DNA of 64,000 bases, taken from assembly GCA_015075745.1 (NCBI GenBank), contig JABTTW010000001.1:372001-436000 (forward strand), given 5' to 3'. Shown in pieces: positions 9,038 through 18,366 of this stretch. Numbering within the stretch: the stretch's first letter is position 1; each line of letters begins with the position of its first letter. The DNA comes from Planctomycetia bacterium. GTDB lineage: Bacteria > Planctomycetota > Phycisphaerae > UBA1845 > UTPLA1. The notes under the pieces are model-generated. The model ran no database searches. It was not told the origin of the DNA and saw nothing but the letters and a program-made list of their open reading frames with translations. Made by a program: the position numbers and the translations under genes.

Positions 9038-10957
9038 CTATTTGGCGTGACATTCCAGACAAAGCTCCACGCTGGTGACGCGAAGCGCCGCGTGAACATC
9101 TGTCGGCAATTGTGAGATCGCCCCCAGCGGTGTGCCGCTTGGAAAGAGTCCGGCCTCGTGGGGATTGTGACACGAGTAGCACGTGACCTTGTTCTCAGTC
9201 AACGGCAATCGCCCCGAGCCTGCGGCGATGATCTCCTGAATCTCCTGCGACGCCGGGCGATCGACGTGGCCGATCGGCGAAACGTCCCAATGCCGAGTGT
9301 GGCAGGTCAGGCAGAGCTTTGACGACGCGGCGTGGAGCATCGGATCGCCCTGCCGCTTGCCGTCATCGGGATTCGCCGGTGTCTGCGAATGACAGAATAG
9401 ACAAGACTGCTCGATCACACTTCCATCGGCGGCCAGATTCTTATGAGGGCTGATGCGCCATGACTCGGCAGGCTTGTGGCACTGCGTGCAAAGCGCCAGC
9501 GGCTGATTCTCATCGAAGAAGCGCAGCATCCCCGAATTTTGAATGGGGCGAGTCGCGTCCTTGCTGCAATGCCGGCGAATGTCGTGGCAGGTCAGGCATC
9601 CCAAGCGTCCGTCATTGAGCGGCCAGTCGCCGGGCGGCTGAATATCTCGCGTGACGGCAAGCCGCCCTACCGGGTGCGCCTCTGCCCGTGCCCTCTTCCC
9701 GTCGTGACAGGAAAGACAGAGTGTGTCCACATCGGCTGCAAGTATGGCGCGAGGAGCGCCGGTGCCGGACGGACTATGGCACGTTTTGCAGTCGCCGGCC
9801 GACCAATGCGGGTTGATGGTTTCGCCGGCGCCCGCCGATCTCGAACCGGTTGGCTCAACTGTGCGTTCGCCGACGGCGACCGTCGACAAGCCACCCCACG
9901 CGTAAACGCGAATCCCGGGTCTGAGTAATTGCTCGGCGACCAGGACAAAATACTCGGCCCTAAAGCCTTCAGGCAGCTGCGCGCTCTCAATGGGGCAATC
10001 TCTTGCGATGCAAACACCACCCGGTACGCTCAGCGCTCCGACGCCTGTTCCCGGCTCGCCGAATGCCATCAACGGTTGGCCGCGCGAGTCGAAGCAATGC
10101 ACGCGCTGAGAAGCCGCGTCGGTGACAAACATGACTCCGTCATCTCCGACGGCCACACCTTTTGGCCGACCGAATGTGCCGACGATGTCTCCCGGACCGC
10201 CGACCGAGCCGACATAAGTGCCGTCGGGCCTGAGAATTTGCACGCGGCTATTAAGTTGGTCGACCACGCAGATGTCGCCGGCCGGTGTTTGCGCCAAACC
10301 GAGCGGCATGCCGAATTGTCCGTCGCCTGCGCCGCGTTCTCCCAATGAACGGAGGTGTTTCCCCGTGGCGGCCTCGAATATCTCAATGCGATGCCCGAGG
10401 ATATTTGTGACCCAAAGCTCGTCGCCGACGAAGAGCATTCCCGCCGGTCGATACGGTCGATCGCGTACACCGTACTGACGGACCAGACGACCACTCGGAC
10501 TGAATCGGAGCACCGCACCGCTGCCCCCGCCGTCGGCGATCAACCAGTCGCCATCGGGCGTCGAGTTGGCGGCGACCGGTCTGGATGGCCGTGGGGAAAT
10601 TTCCAGCGCGTCCAACGCACGTGACGCTTGATCCCATCGCAGGACCATTCCCAGGGCGGCGTCGCACGTCAGCAGTCCGCCAACATCCGCGGAAACCGTC
10701 AGCGGCCGGACGAACGACATCGGCGGCTCGGGCTCCTCGCCAAAGAGAATGATGGCCAACTGCCGCTCGGACTCGCTCGCCCCAGGACCGCTGCGCAGGT
10801 TTCCCAACGCCACGACACGCGGCGATTGCGGCGAGGGCGGATAGATGCGGCTGCTGGACTGGCTCAATCGCTCGCCAGAGTCCGCGCAGGAGCCGACGGC
10901 GGATGCGCCGATCGCAACCGCGACCACCAGGGCCAAGCGTAGGTTCATGCGTCTCAT
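9038..10957 (-). CDS. Octaheme cytochrome c lipoprotein fused to an NHL beta-propeller
   Basis: 639 residues from the ATG at 10957; an in-frame ATG nine bases further in is also possible. The signal ends in a lipobox-like AVGSC. Residues of roughly 60-340 form NHL-type propeller blades (RPAGMLFVGDELWVTN, FGMPLGLAQTPAGDICVVD, GRPKGVAVGDDGVMFVTD). The C-terminal 280 residues carry eight CxxCH haem motifs: CKTCH, CLSCH, CLTCH, CTQCH, CLFCH, CLTCH, CYSCH and CLECH. Some sit in the 'doubled CxxCH' arrangement of the cytochrome c3-like families. The N-terminal IYPPSPQSPRV resembles WPPSPDRPRI in the NHL lipoprotein encoded at 14040, so this looks like a fusion of the two kinds of partner present opposite. 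Probably an outer-membrane electron carrier. Confidence 0.85.
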   Translation of the reverse strand: MRRMNLRLALVVAVAIGASAVGSCADSGERLSQSSSRIYPPSPQSPRVVALGNLRSGPGASESERQLAIILFGEEPEPPMSFVRPLTVSADVGGLLTCDAALGMVLRWDQASRALDALEISPRPSRPVAANSTPDGDWLIADGGGSGAVLRFSPSGRLVRQYGVRDRPYRPAGMLFVGDELWVTNILGHRIEIFEAATGKHLRSLGERGAGDGQFGMPLGLAQTPAGDICVVDQLNSRVQILRPDGTYVGSVGGPGDIVGTFGRPKGVAVGDDGVMFVTDAASQRVHCFDSRGQPLMAFGEPGTGVGALSVPGGVCIARDCPIESAQLPEGFRAEYFVLVAEQLLRPGIRVYAWGGLSTVAVGERTVEPTGSRSAGAGETINPHWSAGDCKTCHSPSGTGAPRAILAADVDTLCLSCHDGKRARAEAHPVGRLAVTRDIQPPGDWPLNDGRLGCLTCHDIRRHCSKDATRPIQNSGMLRFFDENQPLALCTQCHKPAESWRISPHKNLAADGSVIEQSCLFCHSQTPANPDDGKRQGDPMLHAASSKLCLTCHTRHWDVSPIGHVDRPASQEIQEIIAAGSGRLPLTENKVTCYSCHNPHEAGLFPSGTPLGAISQLPTDVHAALRVTSVELCLECHAK

Positions 10958-10980
10958 GCGAATCTTCACGGACTGGAAGT

Positions 10981-11685
10981 CTACAACCGATGGCAGGCGA
11001 GGCACAGGCGGCTTGCGTCATTGCGATCCACCAGCATGCCCTCAACCCGGTGCGAATTGTGCGGATCGTGGCAGGATATGCACTGCACCCGGCCATCGGG
11101 CAGCTTGATCCGGCCGCTTGCCGTCACGGATGCGGGGTCGTGATACGTCGGTTCGGTCAGCGGATACTTTGCGCCGATCGGGTGGCTGGTCAGACTGCCC
11201 GTCCCGATCCACGATCCGCCGATCTTCCCCGGCCCCCTGACCGCGTGTGCATAGCCATAAACATCCCGAGCCGTGATCCCGTCGTGACAGCTCAGGCAGA
11301 GAAGTGAACTGGCGTCCAGCTCGACGCCCCGCGCCTCATACGATTGGGCAGCTTGATAAACCTGCGGCCGCCGGTCGAGGAGAGGGGCCTTGCCCAGCGA
11401 GACGTGCGGAGTATGACACGGCGTGCAAAGGTCCAGCGCTGCGCCGTCGGCCTGCCGGAAGTCATGGGCGCTTCCGATCAAACCCCGCGCCCATCGCGCA
11501 TCCGGTGCGGCGACCGAACCAATTGCCCCTGCAGATGACGATTCACCGTCGGGCCCTTGCTCCGTCTCGCCCTGCTCACCGCTTTGGACGCACGATGCCA
11601 CCAACACCGCGACGAGTACAATCGCCCATCCTCGGGCAGGCCGGAAGAAGCGTGAACGGATACGCAGCCGGAGTCGGCCGGACAT
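10981..11685 (-). CDS. Tetraheme cytochrome c lipoprotein
   Basis: From the ATG at 11685 the product has 234 residues; an ATG at 11730 would add 15. The signal (GWAIVLVAVLVASC) ends in a lipobox, so the mature protein is lipid-anchored. Four haem motifs are present: CTPCH followed by TPH, CLSCHDG, CISCHDPHNSH and CLACH. The SCHDG and CHDPHN contexts are those of doubled-CxxCH cytochromes. Its stop is 23 bases before the start of the octaheme/NHL gene, so the two are an operon. It is divergent from the beta-barrel gene across about 270 bases. Likely a periplasmic- or surface-side link in the same electron path. Confidence 0.82.
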   Translation of the reverse strand: MSGRLRLRIRSRFFRPARGWAIVLVAVLVASCVQSGEQGETEQGPDGESSSAGAIGSVAAPDARWARGLIGSAHDFRQADGAALDLCTPCHTPHVSLGKAPLLDRRPQVYQAAQSYEARGVELDASSLLCLSCHDGITARDVYGYAHAVRGPGKIGGSWIGTGSLTSHPIGAKYPLTEPTYHDPASVTASGRIKLPDGRVQCISCHDPHNSHRVEGMLVDRNDASRLCLACHRL

Positions 11686-11952
11686 GAGCTTCAGGTGCGA
11701 CTCTGGTCGTTCGTACGGCGTCAGGCTCATGAACGCCGATATATAACAGCGAATGACGCTGTTGTTAAGCCGCATCGGGACAAGTGCGAGCTGCGGGCTG
11801 ACGACCGCTTTCCCCGGGGTAATCTACCCCGAACGCCTGTCAAACAATAGAAGCGCACTCATTCCCGCCACCTTGTAAGATACGCCGCCAATGCGGTCGT
11901 TCTCCGTCATGGATCCCCGTCGCCCTGCTTGTTCGAGGTCCGCAACGAGTCA

Positions 11953-14043
11953 ATGAGGCTGACAAGCCACATCCTCCTGTACGCGGTACTGGGCACGGGC
12001 GCCATGCGGCCACTTGAGGCCCACGGCGAAACGGCAACCCCTGATAATGCGCATCGAGAGGAATCCACGGATGGCCCCGTCCCGCGCTTCATGAGCATCG
12101 AGGAACTCACCGCCGATGTGGGATTTGAGTCCGAGCTTCAGAAACGTACCGTCCGCACCGACTCCCTCGGCCGCGGCCGGCCCCGATTCGCCCAGACGAA
12201 TAAGCAGTATCGCTTCCAGGAAACGCTCGGCCTCACCGGACGCGGCAGCCTGATCGACGAGCGCGTGCTTCTTTACGATGCGATGATCCGCGGCGGACTC
12301 TCGCAGGAACGCTTCACCGAGGACAGTTCGAGCCTGTTCTTCGACAAGGTGAGTGCGCCCAACGGTACCATTTTTGAATACGACTTGCGGCTGCAGGCCT
12401 TTCCGGTCGGCAAGGTCTCCGGCTCGGGCTATGCGTCGAGGCTCGATGATCGGATTCCACGGCCGTTCCTCCCGAGCCTCGATCGAACGCGCGAAAAGTA
12501 CGGGGCGGGCCTTTTCTTTAACGATCCCAAACTGCCGATGCGACTCACCTTCGACCACTTGTTCGACGACATCACCAGCCGCTCGAACTATCTGCAGGAC
12601 GACCAGGAACAGGGCGAGGACACACTTCGTTATGAAACGACGTGGCAACCGACCGAGAATCATGCCCTGTCGCTCGAGTTTGAGCATGAGCGCCGCAGCG
12701 ACAAATACTCCGGGACGAATACTCGATTCGACACGACGCGCAATTACTTCTCGCTGAATGACGCCATCCAGTTCGGCCTCGACAATCGCAGCCGGATGGA
12801 CACGCTGCTGCGCGTCGAGGAAGAGCGGGGTGACCTGCCGCGCGACGTCTTCGAATTCGCCCCGCAGTTGCGTTTGCAACATACCGACTCGCTCTTCACC
12901 AGTTACAAGGCTCAGTACCTGAAGGAAAACTACTTCGATCTGGAAACCGATACCTGGCGAGGCGATTGGGGGATCACTCACCAGTTCAAGGACATCCTGA
13001 CATCCTCGTTTGGGTTCTACGGCCTGCAGCAATCGGCCGTCGAAAACGCCGACCTGAGCGAACTGGGGGCCCTGGCCAATTTTGCCTTCAGCAAGAAAAA
13101 CGATACCGGCATCTTCTCCAGTAACTTGTCCTACCTTCACTCCCGGACCTCAACCGACGACGGTCGGCAAAGCGGCGTCGTCATCGATGAATCCGTCACC
13201 TTTCGCGACCCGCTGTCGAGCTACCTGGCTCATCCCAATGTCGATGTCGGCTCGATTCACGTCCGCGACGCCAACGGCCTGCGGGCCTATCGGCGCGGCA
13301 TCGACTATCGCGTTCTGCGAATCAAGAACAATGTCGCGCTGCAGCGCATTCCCACCGGTCTGATCCTCGACAGGCAGACGGTGCTGGTCAGCTATCGCTA
13401 TCGCGTGTTCGACGACTTCAAGGTGGATCGTGACCGAATCGACCTGCGCGTGCAGCAGGACTTTAAGATGGGTCTGACGCCTTATTACGCCCTCTCATGG
13501 CAGGACGAAAAGGTCGACCCGCAGGACTATCTCCTCTACCGCGACCGCAACATCAACCGGCATCGCATCGGCTTTACCTATCGCCGGGATAAATGGTCAG
13601 CGGGACCGGAATACGAGTTCAACGACGACTCCATCGACCCCTATCACGCCCTGCACGCCAATGCCGACGCCATTCTGTTTCAAAACGATCGACAACAGCT
13701 CAATATCCGCGGGGCGGCCTCGCACTTCAGATTCGAGGGGCAGCAGTTTCTGGAGCAGCGCTACACCACTCTCGTCGACCTGGGCCTCACCCACCGCTAC
13801 GCCCTCGGCCCTCGACTGGAGGCAAACTCGGCAGCCCTCTACCGCTACCAGACGGATTCGCTCTTCGGCGAGACCAACGGCGTTGATCTGACGGCCTCCA
13901 TCTCCTACAAGATCGGGTACTTCACCATCTTCGTGGAAGCGGAGTACGACATGCTCGAGCTCCCCTACTCATCCGACGACTCACTCGGCATCTGGCTCAA
14001 GGTGCGACGGGAAATCCCGATCATCGGGAGGCCGCGCGGATGA
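11953..14043 (+). CDS. Predicted outer-membrane beta-barrel protein (porin of a porin-cytochrome locus)
   Basis: 696 residues from the ATG at 11953. A short hydrophobic signal is followed by a polar plug-like segment. From about residue 70 to the end the chain alternates polar and hydrophobic residues in strands rich in Tyr, Phe and Arg/Asp (LRYETTWQPTENHALSLEF, RHRIGFTYRRDKWSAGPEYEF, GVDLTASISYKIGYFTIFV). This pattern and the length (MtrB-type barrels are close to 700) suggest a large barrel. No named family is certain. The stop overlaps the NHL gene start as ATGA, and a cytochrome gene with twelve haem motifs follows. By analogy with porin-cytochrome conduits it could let haem proteins span the outer membrane. 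That role is inference. Confidence 0.7.
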   Translation: MRLTSHILLYAVLGTGAMRPLEAHGETATPDNAHREESTDGPVPRFMSIEELTADVGFESELQKRTVRTDSLGRGRPRFAQTNKQYRFQETLGLTGRGSLIDERVLLYDAMIRGGLSQERFTEDSSSLFFDKVSAPNGTIFEYDLRLQAFPVGKVSGSGYASRLDDRIPRPFLPSLDRTREKYGAGLFFNDPKLPMRLTFDHLFDDITSRSNYLQDDQEQGEDTLRYETTWQPTENHALSLEFEHERRSDKYSGTNTRFDTTRNYFSLNDAIQFGLDNRSRMDTLLRVEEERGDLPRDVFEFAPQLRLQHTDSLFTSYKAQYLKENYFDLETDTWRGDWGITHQFKDILTSSFGFYGLQQSAVENADLSELGALANFAFSKKNDTGIFSSNLSYLHSRTSTDDGRQSGVVIDESVTFRDPLSSYLAHPNVDVGSIHVRDANGLRAYRRGIDYRVLRIKNNVALQRIPTGLILDRQTVLVSYRYRVFDDFKVDRDRIDLRVQQDFKMGLTPYYALSWQDEKVDPQDYLLYRDRNINRHRIGFTYRRDKWSAGPEYEFNDDSIDPYHALHANADAILFQNDRQQLNIRGAASHFRFEGQQFLEQRYTTLVDLGLTHRYALGPRLEANSAALYRYQTDSLFGETNGVDLTASISYKIGYFTIFVEAEYDMLELPYSSDDSLGIWLKVRREIPIIGRPRG

Positions 14044-15092
14044 CACGAACATCACGAATCGCCGCGGCACTCGTTCTCCTCTCCGCACTCGCCGGCTGCC
14101 AGGGACCGCTGCGCCCCGTCTTCGAGAAGCACGAGCCGCCGATCGTATGGCCACCATCGCCGGACCGACCGCGCATTGCGTACATCGGTTCGCTCTCCGG
14201 GGAAGATAGTCTTAACAAGCCCAAGCCGGTTACGCTCAAGTCGCTGCTCGCCGGACCAGAGCCAACCATCGGTTTTTCCACCCCCACCAGCGTGGCGGCG
14301 CGCGGCGACGACCTTTTCGTCTGTGACGGTCAGAATCAAGCGGTGTACCACCTGAACCTCACCACGCGAGACTTCCGTGCCATCACCCATGCCGATGGCG
14401 AGCAGTTTGGGTGGCCGAGTGATGTGACGCTCGCGGATCAGCATCTTGCCATCGCGGACGGCAAGCGCGCCGCGATTTTCATCATGACGCTGCAGGGTGC
14501 CGATGTTCGCACGATGGGCAAGGGGACGCTCAAGCGACCCTCGGCCGTCGGCTGGAGCCCGCAGCGCCGCGAATACTGGGTTCTCGACACGGGTGCTCAT
14601 GCCTGCGTGATCTTCGACGAAGACGGCGCCGAGAAGTCGCGATTCGGCCAGCGCGGCGAGAGCCTCGGCGAATTCAACTATCCGGCGGGACTGGTCTGTG
14701 ATGATCGGCTTGGCGCGCTGATTGCCGACTCCATGAATTTCCGCGTTCAAACCATCGACGCCGCCGGACTGGCTAAGCACATGTTCGGAAAGAAAGGCGA
14801 CGCCGCCGGTGACTTCTCGCTCCCGCGCGACGTGGCAACCGACTCCGACGGCCATATTTACGTACTCGATAATCAGTTTGAGAATGTACAGGTATTTGAC
14901 CCGGGCGGTCGGCTGCTGATGGCGTGGGGACAGGAGGGCCACGGGCCGGGCGAATTTTATCTGCCCTCCGGAATCTCAATCGACGCCCAGGATCGAATCT
15001 GGATCGCGGACACTTACAACCGCCGCGTACAGGTGTTTCAATATCTCCCAGAAGAAAGCGGGACCGCCGCCGAAGAGCAAGAAGCGAAATGA
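14040..15092 (+). CDS. NHL-repeat (six-bladed beta-propeller) lipoprotein
   Basis: 350 residues with a clear lipobox (LLSALAGC). An N-terminal WPPSPDRPRIAYIGSLSG motif, common to NHL proteins linked to cytochromes, precedes six or so NHL blades. Examples are FGWPSDVTLADQHLAIAD, FNYPAGLVCDDRLGALIAD, FSLPRDVATDSDGHIYVLD and FYLPSGISIDAQDRIWIAD with NRRVQVF endings. The start overlaps the barrel stop by four bases and its own stop overlaps the next start (ATGA). The three genes are therefore translationally coupled and probably made in matched amounts. Propellers of this type usually act as binding scaffolds; here it may hold the cytochrome at the barrel. Confidence 0.82.
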   Translation: MTRTSRIAAALVLLSALAGCQGPLRPVFEKHEPPIVWPPSPDRPRIAYIGSLSGEDSLNKPKPVTLKSLLAGPEPTIGFSTPTSVAARGDDLFVCDGQNQAVYHLNLTTRDFRAITHADGEQFGWPSDVTLADQHLAIADGKRAAIFIMTLQGADVRTMGKGTLKRPSAVGWSPQRREYWVLDTGAHACVIFDEDGAEKSRFGQRGESLGEFNYPAGLVCDDRLGALIADSMNFRVQTIDAAGLAKHMFGKKGDAAGDFSLPRDVATDSDGHIYVLDNQFENVQVFDPGGRLLMAWGQEGHGPGEFYLPSGISIDAQDRIWIADTYNRRVQVFQYLPEESGTAAEEQEAK

Positions 15093-16852
15093 AGCCTCAT
15101 TCGAAACATTTTGACGCGGACCGACGTACCCTACCCAGGGCGCGCGCTCGTTTGCTCATACTCCCGACCCTGCTACTTGCCGTCGCGTCGCTTCCCCCGG
15201 CCCATGCTGATGAGAGCGTGGTCCTGTCGCCGCACAATCTCTCCGCGGCGGGTCGCGGCACCGTGCGAGCCTTGAACGAGGGCGAGGTCTGCATCTTCTG
15301 CCACACGCCGCACAACGCAGATCCACAGGCCCCGCTCTGGAACCGTTACAACCCCACGACCCACTACCGAATCTATACCAGCAGCACGACCGACGCGCGA
15401 ATCGACCAGCCCGGCGGGCCCAGCAAGTTGTGCCTCTCGTGCCATGACGGCAGCATCGCGCTGGGGCTTGTCCTGTCGCGATCCCCCACCGATCCCATCG
15501 CCATGAATCAGCCTTTTATGCCGACCGGCACGAGCAATCTGACAAACGACTTGTCCGACGATCACCCGATCGGCTTCCGTTTCGATCGCCAGCTTTCCAA
15601 TCGCGACTCACAGCTCCGCTCGCCGGACCTCGTCGATCATCGCATCAAGCTCGGCGACCGCGGCGAGTTGGAGTGCACCGCCTGTCACGACGCCCACAAC
15701 AACGAGTTGGGCAACTTCCTGCGAATCACCCAGCGCGAAGGCGCCTTGTGCAATACCTGTCACCGCATGGACGGCTGGCGAAACAGCGCCCATGCCCTCA
15801 GTTCCAAGACCGTGCCCTTCACCGTGACCAACGGCGTCGCCGCCCCCTTCAACTCCATGTTCGACAATGCCTGTCAGACGTGCCACCTTTCGCATAATGC
15901 CCCGCACCGCGAACGTCTGCTGCGCGCACGCCCTTACGATATTTGCATCAACTGCCACAGCGGATTTCCCGCGCGGGACATCTCCGGACTCATGAACCAG
16001 CGCAGCGGCCATCGCACCGCCCGATTCTTCGATCTGCACGACCCGACCGAAAACCCGCTCACCATGCGGCCGCACGTCGACTGCGTCGACTGCCACAATC
16101 CGCACGCGGTCAAGGCCAACCCGCTGGCACAGACACGCCTGACCGCCGCCCCCGCCGCGCTCATTCCGCCGGGCATGCAGTTCGTCCCCGGCGTCACGGC
16201 TTCCGGCAATCAGGTTGATCGCGCAAGGTACTATTACGAAGTGTGTTTCCGCTGCCATGCGGACAATCCGGTGCCGGTCGATCGGCGCATCATTCGTCAG
16301 CGCGATGCCATCGGAAACATTCGGCGCGAGTTGCTGCCCACCGTCGCGTCGGCCCATCCGATTCTCTTCCCCGCGCGCGGTGGCATGGATGTGCCCAGCC
16401 TTGTGCCGCTGCAACGTGCCCGGCCCGTCATCGGCTGCCAGGACTGCCACAATAATCCCGACGCCCGAGAGTTGGGCGGGTTCGGCCCCAACGGCCCACA
16501 CGGTTCCAGGTTCGACTTCCTACTCGCGGCTCAATACGAGACGGCCGACTTCACCATCGAGTCGCCCCAGGCCTATGCGCTTTGCTATCGGTGCCACGAT
16601 CGCAACTCGATCCTCGGCGATCAGAGCTTCCGCTTCCACAACCGCCACATCGTCACCGAGCGCACGCCGTGCAGCGTCTGCCACGCGGCCCACGGCGTCA
16701 CCGGCCCGCAGGCGCGGCACGATCATCTCATCAACTTCGACCTCACCGTCGTGGGTGGGCAGCGCCTCTTTGTCGACACCGGAAACTTCACCGGCACCTG
16801 CACCCTGACTTGCCACGGTGTGAACCATGTGAACTTCACCTACGCACCGTAG
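15089..16852 (+). CDS. Multihaem cytochrome c (11 CxxCH plus one CX3CH)
   Basis: The start at 15089 is set by the ATGA overlap with the NHL gene. A Sec signal (LLILPTLLLAVASLPPAHA) precedes a 560-residue mature chain. Eleven CxxCH motifs are present: CIFCH, CLSCH, CTACH, CNTCH, CQTCH, CINCH, CVDCH, CFRCH, CQDCH, CYRCH and CSVCH. Many are in doubled-CxxCH context (CHTPHN, SCHDGS, CHDAHN). Near the C-terminus, bases 16799-16816 encode CTLTCH, an atypical CX3CH site. If it also binds haem, there are twelve. The protein has no lipobox. It probably forms the wire inside or beside the barrel; periplasmic versus surface placement cannot be read from sequence. Confidence 0.87.
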   Translation: MKPHSKHFDADRRTLPRARARLLILPTLLLAVASLPPAHADESVVLSPHNLSAAGRGTVRALNEGEVCIFCHTPHNADPQAPLWNRYNPTTHYRIYTSSTTDARIDQPGGPSKLCLSCHDGSIALGLVLSRSPTDPIAMNQPFMPTGTSNLTNDLSDDHPIGFRFDRQLSNRDSQLRSPDLVDHRIKLGDRGELECTACHDAHNNELGNFLRITQREGALCNTCHRMDGWRNSAHALSSKTVPFTVTNGVAAPFNSMFDNACQTCHLSHNAPHRERLLRARPYDICINCHSGFPARDISGLMNQRSGHRTARFFDLHDPTENPLTMRPHVDCVDCHNPHAVKANPLAQTRLTAAPAALIPPGMQFVPGVTASGNQVDRARYYYEVCFRCHADNPVPVDRRIIRQRDAIGNIRRELLPTVASAHPILFPARGGMDVPSLVPLQRARPVIGCQDCHNNPDARELGGFGPNGPHGSRFDFLLAAQYETADFTIESPQAYALCYRCHDRNSILGDQSFRFHNRHIVTERTPCSVCHAAHGVTGPQARHDHLINFDLTVVGGQRLFVDTGNFTGTCTLTCHGVNHVNFTYAP

Positions 16853-16888
16853 GTACGCAGCCGACGTCACCTTCGATCAACAATCCGC

Positions 16889-18298
16889 CTATACGAGTTG
16901 GATCTGCACGACTTCCGCCGGGGCCTGAATCCGCAAAGGAAACCAGTTGCCCACGCCGCTGTTCACGAACAGGTCGCTCGCCCCCTGACGGTAGAAGCCG
17001 CGAATGTAATGAAACAGGATTTGCCCCAGTCCCAGGTCCGGCCGCATTCCCGGCGGGGTGAGCATGATCTGCCCGCCGTGGGTATGCCCGGAGAGGGTGA
17101 GCGGGACGCCGAGCGGCGCCATCGTGTCGAAGGCGTGAGGATGATGCGCCAGTGCGATGACAGGCCCCTCGCGCTCCACGCGGTGGCCCAGCAGCATCTC
17201 CTCGGCGGCGGCGACATCGCCCAATCGACGGCCGCGCGGCTGCGGACTGCTTGAATAATCGAGCCCGGCGATGGTGATCCGCTCGCCGCCGATCTCGATG
17301 GACCTCCGCTCGTTGATGAGCAGCGGCAGTTGGTCGCGCGTGTAGCGAATGAACGCGGCGCGGTCGTCGATCTCGTCGTGGTTCCCAATGCACACGAAAA
17401 GCCCGTGGCGATGGCGGAACTGCCCGATCGCCGACACCGCAGCCGGCAGCATGTCGTTGGAGTTGTCGATGATGTCGCCGGTGACAAGGACGATGTCACT
17501 GTCCAGCCCGTTCACCACGTCAACCAGGCGGGGAAGCAGATACGGCCGATACAAGCGGCCCACGTGCAGATCGCTGACGTGAGTAATCGTAAGCCCGCGC
17601 AAGCGATCGGGCAGCCACGGCGCGGGCAGTTTGTGGCGACGAATCAGCAGCTCGCCCTCCTCCGCGCGCCCATAGGCGGTAGCCCCGGTGAGCAGGAGAA
17701 CCGGCGCGGTGGCGAAGGCGGTCTTGAGCAACTTCCTGCGGGTCAGCAATTCGGCGTCATTCGACACTGCATCAGTCGATTGCCTGTCCTGCGGTTGCGT
17801 CGGCGACGGATTTGTGCTTCTGACACGCCGCCAGACTCCCTCGACGGCGAGCACAAACAGGCGCAGTCCCGCGACGATGGGCAGGCAAAAGGCAAGTCCC
17901 AGGTGCCAGAGCGTCACCGCGCCGGCGTACCAGGTCGGGCTGCGAATAAATTGCGGCATCCGGCCGGCGATCAGCATGTAGGCAATCGGAATGTTCAGGG
18001 CGATGCCAAAGCCGGCGGTCCCAAGTCGAAGAAATCGCGACGCGCCTGCAGAGCGGATGAATCGTGCAAAACGCCGATCGGCCACGCTCCACCAAAGCCC
18101 GTTCAGGCAGACCAGCGAGAAAATGACCAGCCGAAATCCCACCGGCCGCGAAACCGGGTAGTGCGGTAACAGCACAAAAGAATAAAGGATGAGCAGCGCA
18201 AGCAAGCCCAGCATCAGCCATTGCAGGCGCGAATAGAACCGATCGCTCGGCCGTCGACTCAGCGGAAAATTCTGGGTTGCGGGGGGCGTGTCGGACAT
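16889..18298 (-). CDS. Membrane-anchored metallophosphoesterase (YkuE/YaeI-like)
   Basis: 469 residues. The N-terminal 165 residues hold four predicted transmembrane helices. A second segment near 190-215 (RRKLLKTAFATAPVLLLTGA) looks like a twin-arginine-type signal anchor and starts the catalytic part. The dinuclear metal motifs of calcineurin-like phosphoesterases are all present: SDLHVG (about 240), GDIIDN, GNHDE, the AHHP histidine and GHTHGGQ (about 406). Relatives act on UDP-diacylglucosamine-type lipids or other phosphoesters at the membrane; the substrate here is unknown. It converges on the multihaem cytochrome gene with 36 bases between stops. The GAGAAG ribosome site fits the second ATG (18298) better than the first. 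Confidence 0.85.
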   Translation of the reverse strand: MSDTPPATQNFPLSRRPSDRFYSRLQWLMLGLLALLILYSFVLLPHYPVSRPVGFRLVIFSLVCLNGLWWSVADRRFARFIRSAGASRFLRLGTAGFGIALNIPIAYMLIAGRMPQFIRSPTWYAGAVTLWHLGLAFCLPIVAGLRLFVLAVEGVWRRVRSTNPSPTQPQDRQSTDAVSNDAELLTRRKLLKTAFATAPVLLLTGATAYGRAEEGELLIRRHKLPAPWLPDRLRGLTITHVSDLHVGRLYRPYLLPRLVDVVNGLDSDIVLVTGDIIDNSNDMLPAAVSAIGQFRHRHGLFVCIGNHDEIDDRAAFIRYTRDQLPLLINERRSIEIGGERITIAGLDYSSSPQPRGRRLGDVAAAEEMLLGHRVEREGPVIALAHHPHAFDTMAPLGVPLTLSGHTHGGQIMLTPPGMRPDLGLGQILFHYIRGFYRQGASDLFVNSGVGNWFPLRIQAPAEVVQIQLV

Positions 18299-18366
18299 CA
18301 TCTTCTCTAACGCGGGGGCCTCGCGTACGGTTCATAGGCGGATCCAATCCCGCCGTCGCGTCGAAT

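Noticed and set aside
11950..13140. Open minus-strand frame of 396 codons
   Set aside because: It lies antisense to the beta-barrel gene and has no family features.
15608..16501. Open minus-strand frame of 297 codons
   Set aside because: It is antisense to the multihaem cytochrome, whose CxxCH motifs fix the coding strand.
15089..16852. Nitrite reductase or hydroxylamine oxidoreductase type octaheme enzyme
   Set aside because: There is no CxxCK site or catalytic-haem context; the motifs are those of doubled-CxxCH electron-transfer cytochromes.
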